From contig CM017771.1 of the NCBI GenBank assembly GCA_008009225.1, positions 35,516,184 through 35,580,183 on the forward strand: a stretch of 64,000 bases of DNA. Reading direction: 5' to 3'. A model generated the notes under the pieces. It saw only the letters and a program-made list of their open reading frames with translations. It was not told the origin of the DNA and did no database searches. This document shows positions 10,917 through 23,100 of this stretch, in pieces (the first letter of the stretch is position 1; each line of letters starts with the position of its first letter). The translations under genes were made by a program, and so were the position numbers. The DNA comes from Acer yangbiense. Taxonomy: Eukaryota; Streptophyta; Magnoliopsida; Sapindales; Sapindaceae.

Positions 10917-13090
10917 AATGGAGTTGTTGAGAGGAAGAATAGGGTCTTACAAGAGATGGCCCGTGTGATGTTGCTTAGCAACAATGTCCCTAGAAACCTA
11001 TGGGCCGAAGCCGTCAATACGGCTTGCTACATAGGAAATAGAGTGTTCCTAAGGCCCGGCAAACCTCCTATGAGTTATGGAAAGGTAAAAGGCCAAATGT
11101 TAGCTACTTCCACACATTTGGAAGCAAATGCTACATTTTAAATGACCGTGATCAACTTGGCAAATTTGATGCTAAGAGTGATGTGGGTATTTTTATTGGC
11201 TATGCCTTGAATAGTAGAGCCTATAGAGTTTTCAACTTGAAGACTCGAACTGTCATGGAATCATCTAATGTTATCATTGATGATACAAGGCTCAAGTCTA
11301 ATGACCATGAGGATGAGGTTAGTGTAGATGATGACTCTCCCTTGGAGAAAGTTGTGGAGACTCCTAGTGTTGGGAAGTCCGACCTTGATGAAAAGGACAC
11401 ACAACCTCTTGATAGAGTTCCTCTCTTGAACTCTAATGAACCCGCTCCATGGGTTAGGAAACTCCATGATAAAGATGACATCATTGGAGAAGTTAATGAG
11501 GGTGTTAGAACTAGGCGTCAAATTGCTAATCTTATTAGCTTCACTTGCTATACCTCTCAAATTGAACCCAAAAAGGTTGATGAAGCCTTGAATGATGAAT
11601 TTTGGGTTCTTGCCATGCAAGAAGAGCTAAACCAATTCGAAAGAAATGAGGTTTGGACTCTAGTTCCTAGGCCTAAAAACACACATGTTATAGGCACTAA
11701 GTGGATATATAGGAACAAATCCGATGAGGATGGCAACATTGTGCGGAACAAGGCTAGACTTGTAGCGCAAGGGTACTCTCAAATTGAGGGTATTGACTTT
11801 GAGGAGACATTTGCTCCCGTTGCCCGTTTAGAGTCTATTAGGCTTCTCTTGTCCATCTCTTGTGTGCACAAGTTCAAATTGCACCAAATGGACGTCAAGA
11901 GTGCCTTCCTCAATGGCTTCTTGCATGAGGAAGTGTTTGTTGAACAACCCAAGGGGTTTGTGGATGCTCACCACCCCAACCATGTCTATCGCCTCAAAAA
12001 GGCGCTATATGGGTTGAAACAAGCACCGAGGGCTTGGTATGAGCGCCTCACTCAATTTCTTGTTGACAATAACTACACAAGGGGTAGTGTTGACAAAACT
12101 CTATTCATCAAGAAAGAACATGATGAGCTCTTTATAGCTCAAATCTATGTTGATGATATAGTGTTTGGCTCCACCAACAACATCAAGGTCCAACAATTTG
12201 TTGATGCAATGTCTCTTGAATTTGAGATGAGTCTTGTTGGTGAGCTTAGTTACTTCCTAGGTTTGCAAATTAGGCAAATGAATGATGGGATTTTCATAAC
12301 CCAAGCCAAATATGCCAAGAACCTAGTGAAGAAGTTTGGTCTAGAAAATTCCAAACATTGTGATACACCCATGAGTACCACTTTGAAGCTAAGCAAGGAT
12401 GCTAGTGGAAAAAGTGTGGATCAAACTCTATATCGTGGCATGATAGGTAGCTTGCTTTACTTGACCGCAAGTAGGCCCGATATATCTTTTAGTGTGGGTG
12501 TGTGTGCTAGGTACCAAGCGGATCCCAAGGAGTCCCATCTCTCTTCCGTTAAGAGAATCATTCGCTATGTGAATGGGACTTCCAACTATGGGATTTGGTA
12601 CTCTTTTGACACTAATGCTAGTCTTGTAGGCTTTAGTGATACAGATTGGGCAGGAAATTGTGATGATAGGAAAAGCACATCGGGCGGTTGCTTCTTCCTA
12701 GGCAACAACTTGGTGTCTTGGTTTTGCAAGAAGCAAAACTCGATTTCCTTGTCCACGGCCGAGGCCGAGTACATAGCCGCGGGGAGTGGATGCACACAAC
12801 TCCTTTGGATGAAGCAAATGCTAGTCGACTACGGATTCAACCAAGGTACTCTAACCCTCTTTTGTGATAACATGAGTGCTATTAATATTTCCAAGAATCC
12901 GGTACAACACTATAGGACTAAGCATATTGACATCCGCCATCATTTCATTAGAGAGCTTGTTGAAAATAAATGCATAGCACTTGAACATGTAGGTACTAAT
13001 GATCAACTTGCGGACTTATTTACTAAACCCTTAGATGCTACAAGATTTAAAACACTTAGTAGATCTATTGGGATATGTCTTATGGAGTGA
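10917..13090 (+). pseudogene. pol: SIRE-A integrase C-terminus, reverse transcriptase, RNase H
   Basis: The integrase E block (GVVERKNRVLQ) opens the segment. Near 11058 a loss of about 7 bases relative to SIRE-D shifts the frame, and the correct frame then runs to TGA at 13088-13090. RT shows KARLVAQGYSQ, MDVKSAFLNG and YVDD (12146-12157); RNase H shows DTDWAGNCDDRKSTSG, STAEAEYIA and ADLFTKPL. The RT-RNase H part from 11183 is uninterrupted and has all expected catalytic motifs. The N-terminal side is disconnected by one frameshift and two stops, so no complete polyprotein can form. Confidence 0.92.
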
Positions 13091-14311
13091 TGTGTTTTGT
13101 ACTTGACCCCATATGGGGAACTCAAGCAAAGAGAGCTATTTTGCATATTTGTTGTTTGCAAAATTTTGAAAAATCTTATGCCTCTTTCTTAATTGCTTGA
13201 GTAAGCTTGGTTGTACATATGTTTATATGTTTTCAATTCATAAGTGTGAACCTTGCTTGTTAACAATCCATGTCATATTTATGTTCAAACATGCATTTTT
13301 GGTCTAGGAGATCTACTTAGGAAGTATGATGTGAATGACCTATAGTTATCTCCATGACATGATGATTCTTTAATAACATGCTAATGTCACATGAAAAAGC
13401 ATGAAATTCATATAACATGCTCACATGAAAAGCATGAATTGATGATTGCATATTTTTTAAAATGCAAAACTTGTGTGAAAAAGCTTATGAGACTCAAATG
13501 AAAATCATAATGTCTCTCTTTCTTTATTTGTTGAACATGGCTACTATCATACGGATATCTTATCCGGAAAAATCAAATAGGGTGCAAAGTCGCTCATGCC
13601 ATGTTTCGCCTATAAAGTTGGATATAGTTGCTCTTAAATTGAAATCAATGAAATCTCTATATCCTTGCTTTTCTCATGACATTGGTGAAATTGGTTTGAA
13701 TTCTTATTTGAAACCTTTGTCATTTGCTTTGCCAAATACCATTGTTTCTTGGGCTTGAATGCTACATGTCTTGTATGCAAAGCATGTTTGATTCACACAT
13801 TTTCTCTAAATAAATCTCCTTGTTTCTCTCCATTTAATTGAGATGCATAAAGTGACTTATATTGATTATGCAAATATCGTGTATGCTACTATCTCTCTTT
13901 GCTTAGAGTGACCCGGTTGGGGACTACTCCTTTGCCTATATCATGACAAAAAGGGGGAGTAGATATGGTAAGGGGAGTTGTAAATTGTAGTGGCAATTGT
14001 GCATGTTGGGGAGAAAACATATTGAGGGGGAGTAACCCATTGAGGGGGAGCATTGCATTCACATCCATAGCATGATGTTGTACTTAATTTTTAATGCAAA
14101 TGCTTGTTTTATCTCAAATGATTAATCTCACATGCTTGTTTCGGAAAGTATAGAAACTCTGTTTTGAAGGATTGATTATTCTACAAGAGATTGAAGACTT
14201 GAAGATTTTTTATTATCTCTTTGTAATGTAGAAAATCCCCTTGGTTTCTAGTTTTGTTGTGAGGATTAATGTGAGTGGTGGTTTTGTCACGAAATAGCCA
14301 AAGGGGGAGAT
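13091..14311 (+). other. SIRE-A 3' leader with repeated polypurine tracts
   Basis: No intact gene. SIRE elements often carry an env-like ORF at this position; I cannot recognise one. A ~50-residue stretch around 13550-13710 keeps the same frame in SIRE-D (minus strand, about 35880-36060). Purine tracts ending in GGGGGAG occur near 13950, 14020, 14045 and at the LTR border (14300-14310). The last is the expected plus-strand primer. Confidence 0.7.
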
Positions 14312-15835
14312 TGTAAGGATTCCCATTCCTTGATTGGCTTATTTCGTAGACAAACCACAATTGGGGTTTTTGTAAGGGTAGATTAGGCTCTCAAGACCTC
14401 AAGAGAAGAAGCACCAAAGGTATATTTCTTGTGCTTGCTTTACTTTGAAGAGATGTAGTTGCACACATACACAACACTTGCATAATTCTTACTTGTATGT
14501 TGTGTTTGCAGTTTATGTGCATCATTGGGTATTTAAATCTCTCTTCTTGCATCTTGTGAATGGCATATCTAGTTATGCTTAGGATGCATTTCTTTTGACC
14601 CTTGCACTTTTGTTTGTGTGCTTAAGGGAGTGTGTGCGCTGGTCGTCACCAGCGCAAGCTGACCAGCGCAACTAGTCTAGTGGACTGCCGCTGGTCGTGC
14701 GCTGGTCTGCACCAGCGAACTCCTCCAGCGCAACTCCTCCAGTAGGTTGTCGCTGTTGGTGCGCTGGTCGTCACCAGCGCAAGCACCACCAGCGCATCTC
14801 GTCCAGAATGTTGCCGCTGGTCTTGCGCCCTTGAGGTGCACCACTCGTCGAGCGCCCTTGCCAGTTAAAGGGCGTGCGCTGGTCGTCCAGCGCAGGGAAT
14901 CTGAAGCGTTTTTTTCAAAACGACGCCACTTTGTACTGATCTCCTATATATATGTGGCTTTCTTCCTTAGGTCGTTTTTTATGAGTTCAAAAGCCATTTT
15001 TACTAAGCATATTTTTCTTCAAGAGAAATTTCACCAAGAACTCATTTTTATTCACTCAAACATCATTCCATGAGCATCAATCTTCATCTAGCATCCTTCT
15101 TGAGCATCTAGATAGCTTATTTCATGGATTCTTCAACATACTTTGCTTGGTAAGGTTTTCACTTGTATCTTACATATTTTGTGTCTTTCTTTCCAAGCTA
15201 TCTCTTTTATTACTTGTATATCATGGATTTATCTTTTAAATGCAAGTTAGAGATTAGTATGTTGAATGTTTGAGAGTTGTATTGTGATAGCTTCTAGGTT
15301 TTTTATAAATCTTGTGTTGCTAAGCTTTTTGACATGTCACTTAGTTTTTGATATCTAGGATTGTTTTTCTTGACATATCATCATCCTAGGTAAGCATATA
15401 GAGTTGCCTTGCTCTTGTTGCATTTTTGAGTACTTCATATATTCACATAGGTTGTAACTCTCTTCATTGAGAAGTAAGTCTTGTGTAGCTTCCGGGATTA
15501 GGTTGCATAAATCACAAGCAATTGGACTAGGTTCGCTTATACCGGGATTAGGTAGGTGTGTGATTACTTCCGGGATTAGGTTGTAATTGGTTTACACATT
15601 TAGTGGATTCGAGGTTCGAGTGTGGCTTACTTACTAGCCCGTGGTTTTTCCCGTGAGGGTTTCCACGTAAATATCTTGTGTCATTTATATTTCCGCACTT
15701 TTACACTTGATATTTTATATTGTCTAGTTTGAGACATTTTCGTAATATTGACTTGTATGCGAAAATTGGGTAAAATTGTTTAAAATCTATTCACCCCCCT
15801 CTAGATAATATATTTCACACCGAGTATTAGTTTCA
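14312..15835 (+). repeat. SIRE-A 3' LTR (1,524 bp)
   Basis: It begins TGTAAGG after the purine tract and ends ..GTTTCA before TSD AAGCT. Differences from the 5' LTR are mainly in the GC array near 14632-14895, plus a few substitutions and a short deletion near 14558. Confidence 0.95.
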
Positions 15836-15840
15836 AAGCT

Positions 15841-17415
15841 AAAGCAATGACCGCAACCTACGCCCTCATGATGAAGTTCCCGACAGAGTATGGGGTAGGA
15901 GTGATCAAGGGGTCACAGGAAATGGCCCGAAGGGCAAATTTGTCAGTTTATAAAGATAGGGAAGTACACCAGGTGTACGCGGTTACAGCCGAGCAAGAGG
16001 TTGGTGAACTTGAAGAGCAGGCAGAGGTGCCGAGAGAATTTGAGTTGGATCCCAGAGAGGAACCTGAGGCAAAGAAAGATGAGCCGACCGAAGAAGTGGC
16101 ACTGGATCCAGAAGACCCAAGTAAGACAGTCAAGGTAGGGGCAAGTTTAAATGTACATGTCAAAACCCAGCTTGTCACGCTACTGAGAGAGTACAAGGAT
16201 GTTTTTGCTTGGAGTCACGAAGATATGCTAGGGATAGACCCGAAGGTGATATCACATGGTCTCTCCATCAACCCAGAGTTCCACCCCGTGAAGCAGAAAA
16301 TGCGGCTGTTCAACCCCGAAAGGAGTACAGCTATTAAAAATGAAGTAAGAAAGTTACTTACCGCAGGATCGATAAGGGAAGTCAAGTACCCGGAATGGGT
16401 GGCCAATGTGGTGCTAGTAAAGAAAAAGAACAACCAATGGAGGATGTGTGTGGATTTCACGGATTTAAACAAGGCCTACCCGAAAGACAGTTTCCCACTA
16501 CCAAGGATCGACCAGCTAGTGGACGTAACAGCAGGGCACGAATTGTTAAGCTTCATGGATGCTTACTCGGGGTACAATCAGATCCAAATGAATAAAGCCA
16601 ACGAAGAGAAAACGACATTCACCATAGACCAGGGGTTGTATTTCTATAAGGTGATGCCATTCGGATTGAAGAATGCCGGGGCAACGTACCAGAGGTTAGT
16701 GAACAGGATATTCGCTCGGCAGATTGGGAAGAACATGGAGGTCTATGTAGATGACATGCTGACCAAGAGTGATACGGCAGAGAGGCATGCGGAAGATCTA
16801 AAAGAAACCTTTAAAGTTCTAAGAAGGTATGAGATGAAACTTAACCCGAACAAATCTGTGTTTGGGGTACCATCGGGTAGGTTTCTCGATTTCCAGGTGC
16901 ATAAGAGGGGAATCGAAGTGAACCCCGAAAAGATCAAAGCATTAGAAGAGATGGCTTCGCCAAAAACGCTGAAGGACGTACAGAGGCTGACGGGATGTCT
17001 CGCATCACTTAACCGATTTATAGCAAAATCAGCAGACAGATGCGCCCCGTTCTTTAAAGTAATAAAGAAAGGAAAATGGCTCAAGTGGAACAAAGAATGT
17101 GAAGCAGCCTTCCAGAAGTTGAAAGATTACTTAGGGCGAGCACCCATCCTCTCAAAACCAGTAGCTGGAGAGACATTATACCTATACCTCTCGGTCACGG
17201 AAGTGGCAACAAGCTCGGTGTTGATTCGAATGGAGGAAGGAATACAGAGACCAGTGTATTACACCAGCAAGGCGTTGCTGCCCGCAGAGACAAGGTATTC
17301 ACCGGCAGAAAAGATAGCGCTAGCCTTGATCACGGCAGCCAGGAAGCTAAGGCCGTATTTCCAAGCGCATACAATAGAGGTGTACACCGACTGTCAGCTA
17401 AAGCTCATCTTGTAA
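15841..17415 (+). pseudogene. pol: Gypsy-A reverse transcriptase and first RNase H
   Basis: It continues the protease frame after SIRE-A; the ATG near 15847 is not a true start. An acidic linker is followed by RT with the LVKKKNNQWRMCVDFTDLN, FMDAYSGYNQI and YVDDML (YVDD 16744-16755) motifs, the 'thumb' region, and the gypsy RNase H (LYLYLSVTEVATSSVL ... YYTSKALLPAETRYS). TAA at 17413-17415 interrupts it where a CAA codon is expected. The RT core otherwise looks complete. It converts element RNA to DNA in the particle. Confidence 0.92.
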
Positions 17416-19329
17416 AAGCCCGAACTGTCAGGTAGGCTGACTAAATGGGCGGTAGAGTTGAGCGAATTCGACATCAAATACACCCCAAAAGCCGCAATCA
17501 AGGGGCAAGTAGTGTCAGATTTTATAGTGGAATTCACTGAGCTAGATGCCGAAGTAAGAAGAATGATGGAAGGAAAATAGGAGAATAGTTCCCGATGGAG
17601 GTTGCATGTAGATGGATCACCGAACACCCATGGCAGCGCGGCCGGGATAGTCATAACAACCCCGAAGGGAGACGCTGTAGAGTGCGCCATGAGGTTCGAT
17701 TTCAAAGCAACCAACAACCAAGCAGAATATGAAGCTTTGTTGGCTGGCTTGAGGGTCTGTATAGCGTTAGGAGCAGATGAGTTGGAGATTTACAGTGATT
17801 CGCAAGTTATGGTTAACCAGGTATTGGATGAATACCAAGCGAGGGAGGAACACATGATAGCTTACCTAGACATTGCAAAGAAACTGCTCAAAAAATTCAA
17901 AATGTACAAGATTTTTCAGATTCCTCGGGAAGAAAACGAGAAAGCAGACGCTTTGTCCAAATTAGCTTCAGCCACCATGAGTATCAGGTCCAAAGCGATA
18001 CTGGTGGCGCACCTGACTAGGCCGAGTACAGCAGAATCTGAGGAAGGCATGGTGTCAAAGATTCGACCAGTTCAAGACGACTGGACCACACAGTTCAGAA
18101 AGTATTTGGATGAAAACATTCTACCCGAGGATGCTATGGAAGCAAAATGTGTCAAGTACAGGTCAACTCGGTACACAATTCTGAGAGACGAATTGTACAG
18201 AAGAGGGTTCTCAAAGGTTCTACAAAGGTGTATCACCAGCGAAGAAACAAAAAAGATCCTGGAAGATGTTCACAGTGGAGTATGCGGGAACCATACTGGG
18301 GGTAAGAGTCTGGCGCATAAAGTACTTAGGCAAGGATTCTATTGGCCAACCTTGTTTGCAGAGGCACAGCGATTCGCGGAGAGCTGTGAGACATGCCAGA
18401 GAATAGCAAACTATATTCGGCAACCTCCGGAATTGCTCAAAAGCTTAACTTCACCTTGGCCCTTTGCCATGTGGGGCCTCGACCTGATAGGACCAATGCC
18501 CACTGGAACAAAGGGGGGCACAAAGCATGCTATTGTGGCAGTCGACTACTTTACTAAATGGGCGGAAGCAGAAGCTCTCGTGCACATCACTGAGGCAAAC
18601 ACCACCAGCTTTGTCAGAAAGAACATAATATATAGGTTTGGGATCCCGAGCATCATCATAACAGACAATGGGACCCAATTCGACCATAGCAAGTTCAGAA
18701 AAATGTGCGAAGAGTATAAGATCGCAAACTACTATGCGTCACTTGCTCATCCTCAAACCAATGGCCAGACCGAAGCTGTGAACAAGGTGAACAAGGTGAT
18801 CAAGCACACGCTAAAGGCAAAGTTGGAAGCCAAGAAAGGTAGCTGGGCGGACAAGCTACCAGAGGTGCTATGGGCATATCGAACAACTATAAGGTCATCC
18901 ATATGGAAGACTCATTTTGCGTTAGCATTCGGGACAGAGGCCGTTATCCCAGCAGAAATAAGTTTTACATCGCCCAGGGTACAGCTATATAGCCCCGAGC
19001 ACAATGTTAACTTGCTACAGCAAAACCTAGACGAGCTTGAAGAAGTCAGGGATGCAGCACAAGTGCAAAACGCCGCATACCAGCAAAGGGCTGCGAGGTA
19101 CTATAATTCCCATGTTCACGTGCGTAGATTCCAGCTTGGAGATTTAGTGTTAAGAAAAGTATCCCCGAACACCAAGGACAGGTTGGCAGGATCCCTCGTC
19201 GACAAATGGGAGGGACCTTACATAGTCAAGGGAGTCGCGGGGTATGGGGCGTACATGATAGCCCGACCAGGGGGGAGCCTAGTGCCCCGACCATGCAATG
19301 CCTAGTACCTCAAGATTTTCTACCCCTAA
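17416..19329 (+). pseudogene. pol: Gypsy-A second (archaeal-type) RNase H and integrase
   Basis: Same frame as the preceding segment. A connection region ends at TAG 17578-17580. A second RNase H follows (WRLHVDGSPNTHGSAAG ... TNNQAEYEALLAGL ... YSDSQVMVNQV ... EKADALSKLAS); this extra domain marks the Tat group. Integrase has the HHCC finger (HTGGKSLAHKVL ... CETCQR), catalytic D, D and E blocks (GLDLIGPMP, ITDNGTQF, NGQTEAVNK) and a C-terminal GPYIV-type module. A TAG at 19303-19305 sits eight codons before the natural-looking TAA at 19327-19329. ORF 17602-19305 is otherwise uninterrupted. Confidence 0.92.
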
Positions 19330-20169
19330 GAAACTCATCTCAATGTTTATGTTAATTCAGTTTGTTTCTTGTCCCATTTTAGCTTTACATCAATTGTTTC
19401 AGATTCATTTGATTTTCTAATAAAGTTCATTTGCCAATAAAGAGGTTATTCATTGAAGTCGATGAGTCTCATGATCAAAGGTATTCCATGGCCAGTGAAC
19501 AAACAACAGCCACTTAATAGTTGGCCAAACAAAAGCAAAAAACAATTCGGGCACTACAAAGCCGCGAGAGAGCGGACGAGTAGTGCTTGAAGGGCAAAGA
19601 AGCTAAAGTAGCACGCCCGCCTAGTTAAGATAGTGGAAACGCGCTTCTTAGCAAAAAGGCAAAACCGAGGCACCAGGGCAACTCGAAAATTGCTCGAAGC
19701 GCCGCCAGAAAAACTGGTGAGATGCACAGCTGTGTTGGCCGATACAGAGTACCCCAACGATTCGGCAAAACCTTGCACAGATAAAACCGGGAGACGTCCT
19801 AGGTGACTTGTGTAAGGACCTCAACGTATGGTCGGGGTGAGCCTCGACGTAACGTCTAGGTAAAACCTAAATAGGTTAAAAAGAAAAACGCCAATTGAAT
19901 AAGATACTTGGCCACATTAGTTACCAGTTTAATAAGACACTCGGCTAAGATTGGTTAGTTGCCAATTAAATAAGATACTTGGCCAAATTAGTTGCCAGTT
20001 AAATAAGATACTTGGCCAAATTAATTGCCAGTTAAATAAGATATTTGGCTAGACTGGCTAAGCGACTAGTTAAGAAAGCACTCGAAAATAAGAAAGCAGA
20101 ACGGTAAGAATGAAAATTCATATATGCAAGGATAATACAAAGACTCGTTACAAAAATACAGAAGAAAAA
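19330..20169 (+). other. Gypsy-A 3' noncoding region before the antisense gene
   Basis: No gene seen on the sense strand. It contains the 33-bp tandem repeat (listed separately) and the end of the antisense transcription unit. Confidence 0.6.
19890..20060 (+). repeat. Minisatellite, about five ~33-bp units
   Basis: Units resemble ttgccagttaaataagatac followed by ttggccaaattag. The third and fourth copies are nearly identical; the first, second and fifth have drifted. The second unit is a few bases longer. It lies in the noncoding region downstream of integrase, a place where Tat elements are known to carry tandem repeats. Confidence 0.85.
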
Positions 20170-23100
20170 TCAAGAAGATGGTGCTGGGGGTTGTGAGCTG
20201 CTCCCACTCGGGTCAGGCTCCATCACGTACTCGCTGAGGAGGCTGTCTTCAGAAAGCCACACAATCACATCTTCTTCATCATCGACATTCATCCAGGCGC
20301 TATAGTCTATCCCAGGGAGGGGACCAACATCAGGATTCTCACCGTCGATCCCCGCTTTCTAACAAGCGTGAAAAGTAGAGAAGGAATCGGCGGTGGGAAC
20401 CTCCAGATGCATGGGATGTGGCACCTTACCTTTACTTCGGCAATATGCTCGCCACTCTTTCATCTGGATCTGAAGAGACTCCAGAGACGTATCCACATGC
20501 TTCTTGATCGAAAGGCTCCAATTGGCCCTGGCCCGGTCGGTCGCCCTGCTCTTCATCTTGAAGAATTCTCCAGCCGAGACCATTCCTCGTTGGAACTCCC
20601 TAAGAAGCAAAGCATCATAGGCTGGAGATCGTTTAAAGCGGTCGACCCCCTGTATCTCCAACTCCAGCCTAGCTTCCTTTGACAGAGATTTGACTGTCAT
20701 GGCCTGACGCTCCAAGTCTTCTATTCGGCGTTCATAAGAGGTTTTTACGTCCTCAGCGGCCGGCTCGGCCTGGAGCAAAGCTTCTTGGGTGGATGACAAC
20801 TGATCTTGCAGGGTTGTGGCCTTCTCAGCAGCAAAAGACGCTTTCTGTTCAGCCTCCATCTGACGAGCCAGACATTGATCTAGGATCACCTGACTTGATC
20901 TAGCCCCCTCTTGACAAGCTAACTCAGCCCGAGAGCGATGGTCCTCACTCTTCTTTAGTTGGGCTTCTAGCTGTCTTATTCTTTCTGCCTGGGCTTCACC
21001 AGCCTGGAAAGCCCCGGACATTTCGGCCACCATCTGCAGCAAATCAACAGCAAACGAGGGTGAAGTAACAAAAAAAGAAGAAAAATATAAAATTATTCAT
21101 ATAAACAAGGCGTTACTCACATAGGAAGCACTGTTGAAGAAGTTGCAGAGCCGATCGGACACGGTTCCAGCCCAGAAGTGACTCCAATGATCCTCCCCAA
21201 TATAGCCTCGGCCTGAAGCCATGGCCTTCAGCATAGTCTCAGGGGTAGGATCATCTGTCTGAGTCGAGGGGCCCAAACCACCCACGCAAGTTTAAGGGAG
21301 CCCGGTAGTCGAGGCCACCCGAGGAGAGCTAGCGGAGCCGCCAACACTATCCTTGCTCTGGTCCCATGGAGGGGTCATACCCGTTTTTCTCACAACCTCT
21401 GCTCCCTCCTCATCATTTGAGGATGAATCAACATATGCAACAACTCGGGGGATCTTGGGGGTAGGGTGACCAGGAGAAAATGAGGCTTTTCTCTTTCCAG
21501 ATTGCCTCCCGTGAGAATTCAAGTCAGCCGCAGGACCTTCAGAATCCAGATCGGGATGCCCCATTTTGACACCGCTGACCCTGGGAGGAGTAGGAATTGG
21601 CTCGGTAGGAGTCGGAGTCTCCGAAGCCATCACGCCCAAGTGTTCCCCAGCTGCTTCAGTACCCTGGAATGTAGCACTTGGCGTGTTTGCAGCAGAGCGG
21701 GGGGAGTTGTCTCCACGGGAGAAAGCCGCTGGCTCGGGCTCAGAGGCAGGCTCAAGGGAGTGCCCAGCCTTCTATTTTCCCTTAGAAGAAGAAGGACCCG
21801 CTTGATTGTCCTGCCCAGCAGCAGTCCTACTTGCTCTAAAGTGGGTCCTACTTGCTCCAAAGCCCTCTGGATCGTCCACAACCCCTGCTGAATATGCGGT
21901 CATTTCTTGACCATGGGTCTCCTCGGGCACATAATCGGGCACTCCCTCTTCATCATCTCCCTCGAGAGGATTCTCGGGAACACTCTCGTCAGAGTCACCC
22001 TCGGGAGGAGCTATCCCAGCATCTCGCTGGCAAAGAGCCGCTCTTCGGCTCGCTTCCACGATGCCTTTTATCCGGCGTGCCTGAGCATCGTAGACTATGT
22101 CTACGTCGAACACTTAAAAAAAAAAAGAGGAAATGGAAGGTGTTTTCTCGAGTCAGTAAGTTGATTCAAAAGACAGAATGCAAGAATAACCAGGGAAAGC
22201 TTATAAATACTTACGGCGTTTGTGGCGTACAAAAATCTGGGGAAAAAGGCGAGCTTTAATCATTTTCACCTCGTTGAAGAGATAAGGCTTGCCCCTCTTT
22301 TCCAAACGGTGAACGGCTGCCCGAGCCAAAGTCTTCAGCTCCTCGTCGGTGAAGGCAGGAGTCATATGGTTCCATTGAGGCGAACAAATGTATCGAGGAA
22401 CCCTGTAAGTCACCCCGAGTGCCATCAAGATCAAAACTGATTGATTGGCCCCATTGTTCTTCCAAAATTTATTTGAAGTAGGGAAGCCCCAAACGAACCC
22501 CTTCATTTTCTCGTCAGTGGTCGGTTCGATGTCACTCTTAACCACTACGTCTTTAGGGATCCAGAGCTCGGGCCGGTTTGATTGAAGAAAATAAACCCCC
22601 GTCTTACCCACGGGCCTTAGCATGTAAAAGTGTCGGATTTCACGAAGTGTGGGAGGTGGCCGCTTCATCCTATGCCACATGTGCCACATGCACATCAAAA
22701 TCCGGTAGCTGTTTGGGGTTAACTGCGCAGGGGCAAGCCGAGCCTCAGCCAAAAACCAGGTGATGAATGGCTGAAGAGGAAAAGTAACACCGCAAGTAAG
22801 CATCGCCCCATAGATTGCAACGTGGCCAGGTGGGGGGTTCCATGCAGCTCGATCGTTAGAAGGAACTAGCGAAACCATGTTACTGTCCAGGTCAAAGCGT
22901 CCCATATACTTTTCTATCTCTTTGGGGCCGACCACGTTCGGCTCGACATCATAGGCACATATCTGCTCGGCAGAGAAAGGGATGCGAGCGGCCCTATGCT
23001 CCTCTTCAACATCACTCCCAATCACCTTTTGGGTCCCGACTCGACTCGACTCGACTCTCCAGGGGATCCTTTTTACGAGTACTCATCCTCTTCCCAACTC

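Larger units (their letters stand above)
6256..15835 (+). mobile_element. SIRE-A: full-length Ty1/copia SIRE-type element
   Basis: Length is 9,580 bp. TSD AAGCT lies at 6251-6255 and 15836-15840. The two LTRs are 1,557 and 1,524 bp; most of the length difference falls in the GC-rich array, with only a handful of substitutions elsewhere. The initiator-Met PBS follows the 5' LTR; gag-pol runs 7938-13090; a 1.2-kb 3' leader with repeated purine tracts precedes the 3' LTR. It lies in Gypsy-A pol between protease and RT, so it is younger than Gypsy-A. Confidence 0.95.

Noticed and set aside
13462..13758. SIRE-A 98-residue ORF as an env gene
   Set aside because: No signal peptide or membrane segments of an envelope protein, and only about half of it is shared with SIRE-D; kept only as a low-interest finding.
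15847..15849. ATG as start of the Gypsy-A RT ORF
   Set aside because: The frame continues the protease frame across the SIRE-A insertion; Gypsy-B shows uninterrupted coding through this point (where the Met codon is GTG).
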